Source of the DNA: Acholeplasmataceae bacterium UBA5617
GTDB taxonomy: Bacteria > Bacillota_I > Bacilli_A > Acholeplasmatales > Acholeplasmataceae
Direction: 5' to 3'
Assembly (NCBI GenBank): GCA_002424575.1
Contig: DIKN01000080.1
Coordinates: 1 to 31,815 of the forward strand
Length of the DNA: 31,815 bases
The notes beneath the pieces were generated by a model, which saw only the letters and a program-made list of their open reading frames with translations, ran no database searches and had not been told where the DNA came from. Of this stretch, positions 1 through 7,847 are shown piece by piece. How positions within the stretch are numbered: the stretch's first letter is position 1; each line of letters opens with the position of its first letter. The translations under genes and the position numbers were made by a program.

Positions 1-46
1 ATGATGGACACCAATCACTTCTTTTATTTTACATGATTTCTATTCA

Positions 47-75
47 AGAAAAAAGATGAAGATTGCTCTTCATCT
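47..75 (-). terminator. Intrinsic terminator after the M6 protease gene
   Basis: On the minus strand an 8-bp perfect stem (AGATGAAG / CTTCATCT) with a 6-nt loop is followed at once by a run of six T. It lies 7 nt past the TAA stop of the metalloprotease lipoprotein gene, as expected for its terminator. The first 46 bases of the window beyond it show nothing I can assign. Confidence 0.85.
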
Positions 76-82
76 CAACTTT

Positions 83-3000
83 TTAATTGATATGTAAAAC
101 AAAGGATACGGTATCATCGGTCGATGTGATCACTTGATTGATATCAATCGCAATATTCATGCTGCCACCTTGATGCCACTGATAAGAACCTAAATTGATT
201 GAACCTGTTCTCAACATATCTGAAAGCGTGAATGCATTGTTGCCGGGCATCGAGTTGTTCTTATCCACTTCAAGGATATCAATAAAGAAGTCTGAATCAC
301 CATCGTTATTGTACATGAAGTATCCATCCCAGAATCCTGCACCAGGATAGAGTCTCGCATCGACATGATAGATGACAAGCCCTGCATCATCTGGAACATA
401 ATGAGCACTTAAATGGGCACCATAAAGCCCTTCTGGGGTATAAAACATGATGATGATAAACTCATCAAAGGCATTACCATCATCAAAATCGGTTGAACGA
501 TAAGGAATGACAATCGCACTTCCTATTCCGTCTGTATCGATCGCATAAGATTCCAATATGACTTCGTAGGAACCACTGACTGCAACGTATGGTTGTAACC
601 ATCCAAGAAGTAACTTGGTTGCAGGTCCATGATCTCCAGCATTGTAATCCATCATATCAAAACCACCTAAAGGACCGTAATCATAAGTGAATGAATAATA
701 ATCAATCAATCCCATCAAATGACCTAATTCATGAATATACGTTTCTGCATTGACTGCTGGATTGCCATACGGTAAATCATCATCAACGAAATGATAACTC
801 GCCCAAAAGTAATATTCAAAAGACTTATTATCAAGCTTTAGATTTGCTGCTTCGCCATATTGTGCGGTATAAACCCAAGCCCACCATGGATTGACATCGT
901 AATCATACATCACAGAATAGATAAAGATGACTGAATCGATATGACCATCGTTATTGCTATCATAGTCTGCGAAATTGATCGATGCATCGAGGGCGAGTAG
1001 TGCTTCCTTGATCGCATATTGATCGCCTTCATCGCTATAGTTCTCATAGTATGTCTTGGTATTGGTTGTCGTATATTTGTTTGAAATCACAAAGTTAATA
1101 TCAAGTATGCCGTAACTGCTCTTTTGATAAAACGAGGATACCGATTCCCAACCGGTTGCTGAGGATATTCCATTGAAAACTAAATCGAGTTTTGTTTGAT
1201 AATCACTTGGAAAAGGTACACCATTGATTTCAACAGGGATGACTAAAACATTATATGATCCCGTCGAAGGTAAACCTGATTGTCCAAATTGACTCACCTC
1301 AAACTGATTAATGGTCTGACGTGCCCCTAATGGGCTGAGTTCGATCTTTTCAATGACAGGGTCAAACGCCCAAACGATCAGGTTAGCTCTTTCTCCATCT
1401 GCTGAAACGATAAGTGCATACGCTAAATCATCGTTGATCGCATAGACGTAGACATTTTGAAGATAGAGTGCTGTCAATTCATCGTTTAAAACAAAACCAT
1501 TGGCAAAGACTTCATTTAAATAGAGATTGATACGATTTTGATAATCTGTGTGTGCATAGGCTCCTGAAATGATATACTGTTTCCCCACATGGCTTAACTG
1601 TATCTGTGTTAAAGTTTCAAGTTCAGGAATGATTGTTGAAAGTGAGGATGCGTTAAGTTCTACTTTTAAAACATCCATCATCTCTGACCACGATGCAAAT
1701 AGATTGGGTTCAACGGTTTGATAGAGTTTGACATTGGAAATCTTAAACTGCCCACCGTTATTGGTTGAACCCGATCCTGGGAATACCAATCTAAAATAGG
1801 AAGTATTGATACCAGCAATCGTGATGGTCACCACATCCGTTGAAAGTTGTGTATAAAAATCACCACCGGGTAGATCAACCCATGAACCGCTTTGATAGAT
1901 TTGAAGTTTTGCACCCTGAAGTCGGGTAGAAAACCCATCTCTTGCTTCGATATCAAAAACGATTTGATAAATGGAATTCCCTAACGTATCGATTTCCAAA
2001 TAGGCTAAAGCATTAGGGGTATTGGACACATCGGATGCAAAGATGATACCATTGGTCAATCCTGTAGGCGGCGTGCCTGTGATGTTTGCTAAATAACTCG
2101 CTCTAACGATAACTTTCCCGTTTGAGTCACCAAACTGCAAGTGCTTATCAACATTTTCCCGATAACTGGTTGTTAATACAGTCGTTGTGTGTTGAACATT
2201 GAATGCATAGTATAGAGAGAGATCACCATAACCCGGATCAACAATCTCTCCATAGATTCCGATACCGTAGACAATCTTTCCGGGATAAGATTGATCATCG
2301 GCATAGACATAGATGAAATAATCGCCTAGAATCCATGATTCTTCATCATCATCGTAAGCTAATGAAGCTTCCAGCAAAGCGATGTATGCATCCGCATCCG
2401 CTTCATCCCAATCAAAGAAATCCACATACACTTCACGGAAAGAACCTTCACTATAATCCAAGATGAGCGCATCACTTGATGTGATTGCAGGCATCAGTTT
2501 GTAGATATCAAAACCAAAGAGATCATTAAGTTCACTTGAATCAAAAGGTGATTGTGGATCTTCTTCAGATGATTTTTCACCATAAATTCCAATGCCATAA
2601 ACCGTCTTACCTGGATAGGTTTGATCATCTGCATAGACGTAGATGTAGTAATTCCCGAGAATCCATGATTCTTCAATGTCATCCCATAAGTAGGTGGCAT
2701 CCAGTAAGTCGATATACGCATCAGCGTCCGCTTCACTCCAGTCAAAGATATCGAGATAGACTTCCATGAAGTTTCCTTCGCTGTAATCCAATAAAATGAC
2801 ATCAGATGTTACAAAAGATGGCATGGATCCATAAATATCATAACCAAAAATACCGTTGAGTTCTGTCGGATCATACGGTGTTTTGACGTTGAGTGGTGTT
2901 CCTTGATAGGTGGCAACATAGATTAGATCACTGGTTGCGGTATTAACGATGGGTGTCCAACCGATAAAGGTAAAGCTTTCTGTTGGTGAATTGGGACGAA

Positions 3001-3613
3001 CGGGTAATGAACCATCGTAACTTGGTGTCGTGCCATGTGCGACAAGGTCTGTCTCTAAGATACTTCCATCATAATTCTTCCAGGTGATAACATATTCAAT
3101 CGGTGCCCACTTTGCATAGATCGTGATGTTTTGTGTCGTACCTTGAACTAAGCCTGTCACAGGTGTTGTGAAACTAGGATTAGCATACCAACCATCAAAG
3201 AGATACCCTGTGCGTGTTGGTTCTTGATAAGTCCAAGCATCATCAACAGTAAATGATGTGGCATGACTCGGATGATTGGTTCCACCGTTTAGTTCATAGG
3301 TAAGTGAATATGTGATGTAAGCCCATTTTGCATAAAGTGTCACATCATCTTTAATCTCTTGATCAACCCATGATGTTGATGTTAGAGGAACTTCAAATGT
3401 ATCTTGGTCAAAGAACCAACCGACGAACGTAAATCCTGCTTTCGTCGGATGTTGAGAGATAATAAAAATCTCACCTTCTGTGTAGGTGATCGATTGAACT
3501 TCTGATCCTCCATTGCTGTTAAAAGACACGTTAAATGAGATGGTTTGTTGGCAGGCAACAATAAAAAGAATGAGTCCTAAAACGATGAAACTTGATAACC
3601 ATTTACGAAACAT
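83..3613 (-). CDS. Secreted M6-family zinc metalloprotease lipoprotein with InlB-type B repeats
   Basis: A 1176-residue lipoprotein. The N-terminus is a lipoprotein signal with lipobox VAC and Cys21. Residues about 28-245 hold InlB/Listeria-Bacteroides B repeats (NGG...GY.F.GW...I.LYAKW pattern). Two copies of an unrecognised ~100-residue acidic domain follow at about 245-340 and 355-455. A beta-sandwich-like stretch spans ~460-635, and an immune-inhibitor-A-like (M6) peptidase ~785-1110. The zinc motif HELGHLMGLID is at 961-971 (H961, E962, H965), followed by the GGFDMMDYN segment typical of M6 enzymes. Surface proteolysis is inferred from these. I chose the ATG at 3613 because AGAGGT sits 6 nt upstream and a signal peptide follows; the frame stays open to 3775 but that extension lacks a ribosome site and would bury the signal. 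It is monocistronic, with its own promoter and terminator. The substrate is unknown. Confidence 0.9.
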   Translation of the reverse strand: MFRKWLSSFIVLGLILFIVACQQTISFNVSFNSNGGSEVQSITYTEGEIFIISQHPTKAGFTFVGWFFDQDTFEVPLTSTSWVDQEIKDDVTLYAKWAYITYSLTYELNGGTNHPSHATSFTVDDAWTYQEPTRTGYLFDGWYANPSFTTPVTGLVQGTTQNITIYAKWAPIEYVITWKNYDGSILETDLVAHGTTPSYDGSLPVRPNSPTESFTFIGWTPIVNTATSDLIYVATYQGTPLNVKTPYDPTELNGIFGYDIYGSMPSFVTSDVILLDYSEGNFMEVYLDIFDWSEADADAYIDLLDATYLWDDIEESWILGNYYIYVYADDQTYPGKTVYGIGIYGEKSSEEDPQSPFDSSELNDLFGFDIYKLMPAITSSDALILDYSEGSFREVYVDFFDWDEADADAYIALLEASLAYDDDEESWILGDYFIYVYADDQSYPGKIVYGIGIYGEIVDPGYGDLSLYYAFNVQHTTTVLTTSYRENVDKHLQFGDSNGKVIVRASYLANITGTPPTGLTNGIIFASDVSNTPNALAYLEIDTLGNSIYQIVFDIEARDGFSTRLQGAKLQIYQSGSWVDLPGGDFYTQLSTDVVTITIAGINTSYFRLVFPGSGSTNNGGQFKISNVKLYQTVEPNLFASWSEMMDVLKVELNASSLSTIIPELETLTQIQLSHVGKQYIISGAYAHTDYQNRINLYLNEVFANGFVLNDELTALYLQNVYVYAINDDLAYALIVSADGERANLIVWAFDPVIEKIELSPLGARQTINQFEVSQFGQSGLPSTGSYNVLVIPVEINGVPFPSDYQTKLDLVFNGISSATGWESVSSFYQKSSYGILDINFVISNKYTTTNTKTYYENYSDEGDQYAIKEALLALDASINFADYDSNNDGHIDSVIFIYSVMYDYDVNPWWAWVYTAQYGEAANLKLDNKSFEYYFWASYHFVDDDLPYGNPAVNAETYIHELGHLMGLIDYYSFTYDYGPLGGFDMMDYNAGDHGPATKLLLGWLQPYVAVSGSYEVILESYAIDTDGIGSAIVIPYRSTDFDDGNAFDEFIIIMFYTPEGLYGAHLSAHYVPDDAGLVIYHVDARLYPGAGFWDGYFMYNNDGDSDFFIDILEVDKNNSMPGNNAFTLSDMLRTGSINLGSYQWHQGGSMNIAIDINQVITSTDDTVSFVLHIN
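2235..2880 (-). repeat. Tandem duplication coding for two copies of a ~100-residue domain
   Basis: Two ~300-bp units (about 2580-2880 and 2240-2548) inside the metalloprotease gene encode nearly the same protein segment. Each has an ELN..FG.DIY start, a TSD..LDYSEG.F.EVY block, an EADADAYI block, a DD.EESWILG block and a YIYVYADDQ.YPGK end. The copies are clearly alike at the DNA level too, so the duplication is probably fairly recent. The domain is unusually acidic and aromatic; I do not recognise it. Confidence 0.85.
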
Positions 3614-3645
3614 AATGTACCTCTTTTGTTGATGTTGTAATGATG

Positions 3646-3673
3646 ATTGTATCATATTTGAACACAATTTCAA
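3646..3673 (-). promoter_or_regulatory. Putative sigma-A promoter of the metalloprotease gene
   Basis: On the minus strand TTGAAA (3668-3673) and TACAAT (3646-3651) are 16 nt apart. The predicted start of transcription is about 26 nt before the ATG at 3613. An imperfect AT-rich palindrome lies immediately upstream (about 3672-3690). The call rests on consensus and position only. Confidence 0.5.
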
Positions 3674-3939
3674 ATAAAGAATCTTTATTTTAAATAAAAG
3701 ATGCCTTTTATCATATTCGTCATAAAAAGTAATAAATAAAGGCACACTTATTGTTGCATAATGATGGGTAATCACGGGTCAAATATATGCTAAAATTTAG
3801 GTTATAAATCATCATCAAACGAGAGTTTATGAGGTACTCATTTAAACAATTTTAGCCCTATATTATTACATCGCACATGATTTTTAGGACCTATTAAGTT
3901 TATCCTATTCGTCTTGCATATCATATTAATTGCTCAGTT
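3674..3939. other. Gene-free spacer with AT-rich inverted repeats
   Basis: No coding signal on either strand. It holds small AT-rich palindromes near 3672-3710 and a larger potential fold at 3789-3856. The outer arms of that fold are GCTAAAATT (3789-3797) and AATTTTAGC (3848-3856), and two mutually exclusive inner hairpins share the bases at 3829-3832. Whether this is a real RNA is unknown. Confidence 0.4.
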
Positions 3940-3974
3940 TAAACACAAAAGGTGGTGCAATGTGCATCACCTTT
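3940..3974 (-). terminator. Intrinsic terminator at the end of the sugar operon
   Basis: A 12-bp stem (3948-3959 with 3963-3974, one G-U pair on the RNA) with a 3-nt loop overlaps the TAA stop of the LacI-family gene. On the minus strand the stem is followed by a T-rich tract (TTTTGTGTTT). It ends the operon that starts at 14845. Confidence 0.85.
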
Positions 3975-5010
3975 ATTCATTCCATAGTTTTGTGCTTCCT
4001 CGAACGATAAGCTTTGACTTCACAACTTTCGATTCAGTTGTCCGCGCATTTGCTAAAATGTCTTTCATAATCAGATTCGCTGCAATTTCACCTTTTTTAG
4101 AAATATATTGGCGAATCGTTGTTAACCCTGGAGATGTGAACGATGCAGCTTGAATGTCATCAAATCCTACAATCGATAATTCATCAGGTATTTTTCGTCC
4201 AGAATCCTGGCATGCTTTCATAATACCTAGAGCAACGATGTCTGCATCCACCACAAGTGCAGTGAGTTCTATTTTATCTTTCATTAATTGCTGAGCTAAT
4301 GCAATGCCACCTTCAAAGGTAGTTAACGTTTCAAAAATCCAATCATTATTCACCTTCAGATTGGCTTCAAGCATGGCTTTTCCATAACCCAAGTAACGAT
4401 TATTGTGGATAGGTGATTCCTTGATGGATCCTCCAACAAACCCTATCTTCTTGTGCCCTAAAGTAATTAAATGCTTGGTAGCAAGATACGAACCTTCAGC
4501 ATCATCCGTGTTGACTGAATGAAAATCATTGGCGTAAGATTCATACACGTCTGTCAATACGGTAGGTATATTTAATGCTTTGACTTCTTCATAAATATCT
4601 GGCGGATACGACCCAAGTAAAATAATACCATCGAGTCCCCGGCTTTGAATCCAGTTTTTATATTTCCCTTTAACTTGAATCCCAGAAAGTAAGATGTCAT
4701 ACCCATAAGATGAAATGACCTTATGAATTTCCCCTAAATATTCGGCAAAGAATGGGTTGGTTTCAAGAAGAGTTCCTGTTGTATCACTGGGAGCAATCAA
4801 AGGAAGTGTGACACCAATCAATTTCGTCTGACCGTTAGATAAGGATCGAGCATTGATACTTGGTATATAATCTAAGTCAGCCATGATGTCACGGATGCGT
4901 TTTTTGGTTTGTTCCGATACTTTACCGACATCATTGATTACATAAGAAACGGTTGCTGTTGAAACACCCGCAAGGCGTGCGATTTCAGCAATATTCGTCT
5001 TTTTCGTCAT
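3973..5010 (-). CDS. LacI/GalR-family transcriptional regulator
   Basis: A 345-residue sugar-responsive repressor. Residues ~5-26 (NIAEIARLAGVSTATVSYVI) are the LacI helix-turn-helix; YIPSINARSLSNG around 49-60 is the hinge helix that enters the minor groove at a central CG step. The rest is the periplasmic-binding-protein-like effector domain, ending in the usual GFDD..A....P.LTTIRQ signature. I start it at the ATG at 5010. A GTG lies three codons upstream, but the AAGGAGG ribosome site directly abuts that GTG and is 9 nt from the ATG. It is the last gene of the operon, 42 nt after pgmB, so it probably controls the operon and perhaps the lipoprotein genes upstream. Its effector is inferred to be a sugar or sugar phosphate of this pathway. 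Confidence 0.92.
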   Translation of the reverse strand: MTKKTNIAEIARLAGVSTATVSYVINDVGKVSEQTKKRIRDIMADLDYIPSINARSLSNGQTKLIGVTLPLIAPSDTTGTLLETNPFFAEYLGEIHKVISSYGYDILLSGIQVKGKYKNWIQSRGLDGIILLGSYPPDIYEEVKALNIPTVLTDVYESYANDFHSVNTDDAEGSYLATKHLITLGHKKIGFVGGSIKESPIHNNRYLGYGKAMLEANLKVNNDWIFETLTTFEGGIALAQQLMKDKIELTALVVDADIVALGIMKACQDSGRKIPDELSIVGFDDIQAASFTSPGLTTIRQYISKKGEIAANLIMKDILANARTTESKVVKSKLIVRGSTKLWNE

Positions 5011-5052
5011 GCTCTTCACCCTCCTTCAGCCATACTTTATCCTCATTATACA

Positions 5053-5685
5053 CTAGAGTAAGGATAAAAGTTCACGGATGTCATCAAAACGATAATCCGC
5101 ATATATTGATTTTCGAGCATCCGATAAAGCAATAGATTTCATACCTGCACGCTTCGCTGCCTCAATGCCTGCTTCGGCATCTTCAACGACAAGGCAACAA
5201 GATGAAGATACGTTTAATTTTTCAGCAGCTTTTAAGAAAACATCAGGAAAAGGTTTTGAGCGTGTAATATCATTTCCATCTGCTATGGCGTCAAACATAC
5301 CCGTTAATCCAATATATGCCAAGATGGTTGGTGCATTCTTTGATGATGAACCAATCGCAACTTTGATACCTTTTTCTTTTAAATGATGAAGCACTTCAAT
5401 CACGCCAGGTAAGACATCGTTGGGTGAAAGGTTTTTGAGTAATGAACGATATATCGTGTTTTTCAATGTTGCTAAATGGTCTTTTTCCTCAAGAGTATAC
5501 TGTTTATGTCCCTTTTCGAGAATGATATCCAATGATTCCATTCTCGATACACCTCTTAGTCGATTGTTGATGGACTCATTAAATTCAATATGTTCTTGAT
5601 CAGCAATAGTTTTCCACGCTTCATAGTGCAACCGATCGGTCGATACGATCACACCATCCAAATCAAAGATGAACGCTTCAATCAT
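5053..5685 (-). CDS. pgmB: Beta-phosphoglucomutase
   Basis: A 210-residue HAD-superfamily phosphatase fold matching beta-phosphoglucomutase, which interconverts beta-glucose 1-phosphate and glucose 6-phosphate in the cytoplasm. Visible residues are the nucleophile and acid/base pair D8 and D10 in FDLDGVI, the cap-domain GVSR (R48), the SSSKN phosphate motif (113-117), K144 in SKPFPD, and E168/D169 in VEDAEAG. All match the well-studied Lactococcus enzyme at nearly the same numbers. Its ATG overlaps the TGA of the upstream GH65 gene (ATGA), with AGGAGG 8 nt before it, so the two are translationally coupled. Inverting GH65 phosphorylases make exactly the beta-anomer this enzyme uses, which fixes the role of the cluster. 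Confidence 0.95.
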   Translation of the reverse strand: MIEAFIFDLDGVIVSTDRLHYEAWKTIADQEHIEFNESINNRLRGVSRMESLDIILEKGHKQYTLEEKDHLATLKNTIYRSLLKNLSPNDVLPGVIEVLHHLKEKGIKVAIGSSSKNAPTILAYIGLTGMFDAIADGNDITRSKPFPDVFLKAAEKLNVSSSCCLVVEDAEAGIEAAKRAGMKSIALSDARKSIYADYRFDDIRELLSLL

Positions 5686-7847
5686 GTTAGAACCTCCTGG
5701 ATGGTTGCATCTTGTTGTGAGATATCAATCTTATACTGTTTTTTTCGATATTTGATCTGAAAAGATAGCGATTCAAAGGATGGAGGAAGTTTAGGATTGA
5801 GGGTGATATGATCGGTGAAATTAAGTCCTGCAAATCCATACACAGCCGTCATATATGCACCACCGGATGCAGCAGGATGTGTTCCTCCAATGTATACACC
5901 TCCAGCATAATGTTTCGATTCCCCTGTAAGATCGATGCTTGCTGATTTCATAAAGAGAGGATAAGCATACGAAGGGTTACCGATCATGCATGATGTCAAA
6001 GCATACATGCTGGCAGATAATGATGAGCCGTGCTCGGTTCTTGGTTCATAGTATGCCCAATTCTTACGGATGATGTGTTGATCATAACGATCTTTAAAGA
6101 GATAAAGCATGGTGATCACGTCGGCTTGTTTGATAATCTGCGTATCACCGGCTAGTCCTGCACCACCTAAGTATTCATGGGGATGAAGTTTCTGATCTAA
6201 AAGTTCTTTTTTGGCAATATCACGATGCATAAAATAGCCATCAAATTGCTCAATGAGCCCATTAGGATGGATAGGTTGAATATAGATTTTATGTACCATG
6301 TGACGAATGAGTTCAAGCGATTCATGGAAATGAAGGCGATTGACAAGATCATCGAAGAAAGGATCATTTTTTCTATGATAATCGGATTCGTAATGGAGTA
6401 TCGTCTCAAAAACCATGTGTACAAGCTGATTCGTGAAGGCATTATTGTGGACACGTTCATGATATTCATCGGGTCCCATGACATCTTTAAGTTCAAAGCG
6501 ATCTTTAAGTAGTGCATGTTGACCATAGTCAAGGTAGAATCGTCCAACTTCAAGAAAAATTTCTAAAGCACCATCAGAAAGGATCGTATAGTCTTGTGTG
6601 TGATGAATGTAACGATTGATCGCATAAACAATATCACCAGAGATATGAATCTGTTTATCTTTAAAATAGGTTCTTACTTTTCGATGAGTGAAGACATCGG
6701 TCACGTTGTAATCGGTGCATGCATCATAACCATTTTCTTGAGATTCCCATGCATAAAATGCACCTTGATATCCATAATAAGCCGCCTTTTCTTTGGCGCC
6801 TTGCAAACCTTCAATTCGATATTCGATGATATGTCTTGCACTCAAGGGGTCTGTGTTTAAGTAAAAAGGCAGCATGAAAATTTCGGTATCCCAAAAAATA
6901 GCTCCTTTATACGTCTGACCTGAAATCCCTCGTGCTGGGATTGATAATTTAGGTTTTCGATTGGGTGATAAGAGCAACAGATGATAGATGGAATAGCGAA
7001 GTGCACGCTCAGCATTATCATCACCTTTAATCTTTATATCTGCGTATTCCCACTTCTTTTCCCACGCAGATTCATGATCTTTGAGCAGTTGATCAAAACC
7101 CATCTCAGATGATTCATGAAGGGTCGATGTCAGTTCATCAATGGTTTGATCAACGCCAATGATCGATATCGTGTCAATAATATACGTTTGATTTTGTTGT
7201 GTTGTTATTTCAAATAATTGATAGACGCCTTCATCGAATGAAAGGTAAGTGTTCATCTTTTGATGGGGTATGACATGTTTGAGCACATGAATATGATACC
7301 CTTTTTCATGGGTTGTCCCCAACATCGACAGATAAGGCATCTCACCTTTTTGGATATGTTCGAGATGAGGTCCGTGGATATCCCAAATCGCTTGATCAAT
7401 ACCTGTTTTGATTGTCAATGTCATCGGTTGATCTGTTTTAATCATGGTTCTTGTCACCATCAACCTTTCATGATTGATGGATACAAATCGACTGGATTGC
7501 CATTCAAGTTGAACACCATCGATGGAAAAGATGGTTTTTCTTGACATTACGGCATGTTTCATATCGAGACATTGTTCGTGATATGTGGGATCTTGAGTCA
7601 GCAAAGATATCTCTTTATGGTTGACGAATAGCGTTGTATAAAGTGGGTTAAAAGCATTAACGGGTTCTCGCCAACCTTCTCCTACTTGATCATAAACAAA
7701 GGGTAGATTGATCGCGACCAATTGATCTTTTCTAAATTCATCAAGTGTTCCTCGAACACCCAACAATAAATGACCAATCAAAAATTGGTTCCCGTGGTGG
7801 ATGATTTTCTCTTGTTGAAATCCTAGTTCTTTAATAGTCCATGACAT
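5682..7847 (-). CDS. GH65 alpha-glucoside phosphorylase (first paralogue, next to pgmB)
   Basis: A 721-residue family GH65 enzyme; these split alpha-linked glucosides with phosphate, inverting to beta-glucose 1-phosphate. The N-terminal beta-sandwich carries a diverged form of the family's LGN.Y.G.RG motif (residues 20-34). The (alpha/alpha)6 barrel has MGPDEYHERVHNNAFTN, whose E461 aligns with the general acid. Phosphate-site motifs are KQADV (K573) and HGSS (606-609). The start at 7847 (MSWTIKELGF) matches how family members begin; an in-frame ATG at 7889 lacks a ribosome site. The gene begins 17 nt inside the preceding GH65 gene. The GPDEYHE form and the WREPVNAFNPLY segment suggest a kojibiose-, nigerose- or trehalose-phosphorylase-like type rather than maltose, but specificity is a guess. 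Confidence 0.9.
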   Translation of the reverse strand: MSWTIKELGFQQEKIIHHGNQFLIGHLLLGVRGTLDEFRKDQLVAINLPFVYDQVGEGWREPVNAFNPLYTTLFVNHKEISLLTQDPTYHEQCLDMKHAVMSRKTIFSIDGVQLEWQSSRFVSINHERLMVTRTMIKTDQPMTLTIKTGIDQAIWDIHGPHLEHIQKGEMPYLSMLGTTHEKGYHIHVLKHVIPHQKMNTYLSFDEGVYQLFEITTQQNQTYIIDTISIIGVDQTIDELTSTLHESSEMGFDQLLKDHESAWEKKWEYADIKIKGDDNAERALRYSIYHLLLLSPNRKPKLSIPARGISGQTYKGAIFWDTEIFMLPFYLNTDPLSARHIIEYRIEGLQGAKEKAAYYGYQGAFYAWESQENGYDACTDYNVTDVFTHRKVRTYFKDKQIHISGDIVYAINRYIHHTQDYTILSDGALEIFLEVGRFYLDYGQHALLKDRFELKDVMGPDEYHERVHNNAFTNQLVHMVFETILHYESDYHRKNDPFFDDLVNRLHFHESLELIRHMVHKIYIQPIHPNGLIEQFDGYFMHRDIAKKELLDQKLHPHEYLGGAGLAGDTQIIKQADVITMLYLFKDRYDQHIIRKNWAYYEPRTEHGSSLSASMYALTSCMIGNPSYAYPLFMKSASIDLTGESKHYAGGVYIGGTHPAASGGAYMTAVYGFAGLNFTDHITLNPKLPPSFESLSFQIKYRKKQYKIDISQQDATIQEVLT

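Noticed and set aside
3614..3775. Upstream extension of the metalloprotease reading frame
   Set aside because: It would add 54 residues before a perfect lipoprotein signal and has no ribosome site; AGAGGT directly precedes the ATG at 3613.
6197..6860. Several 80-120 codon open frames on both strands within the GH65 genes
   Set aside because: They lie inside well-supported genes and have no ribosome sites; shadows of the coding frame.
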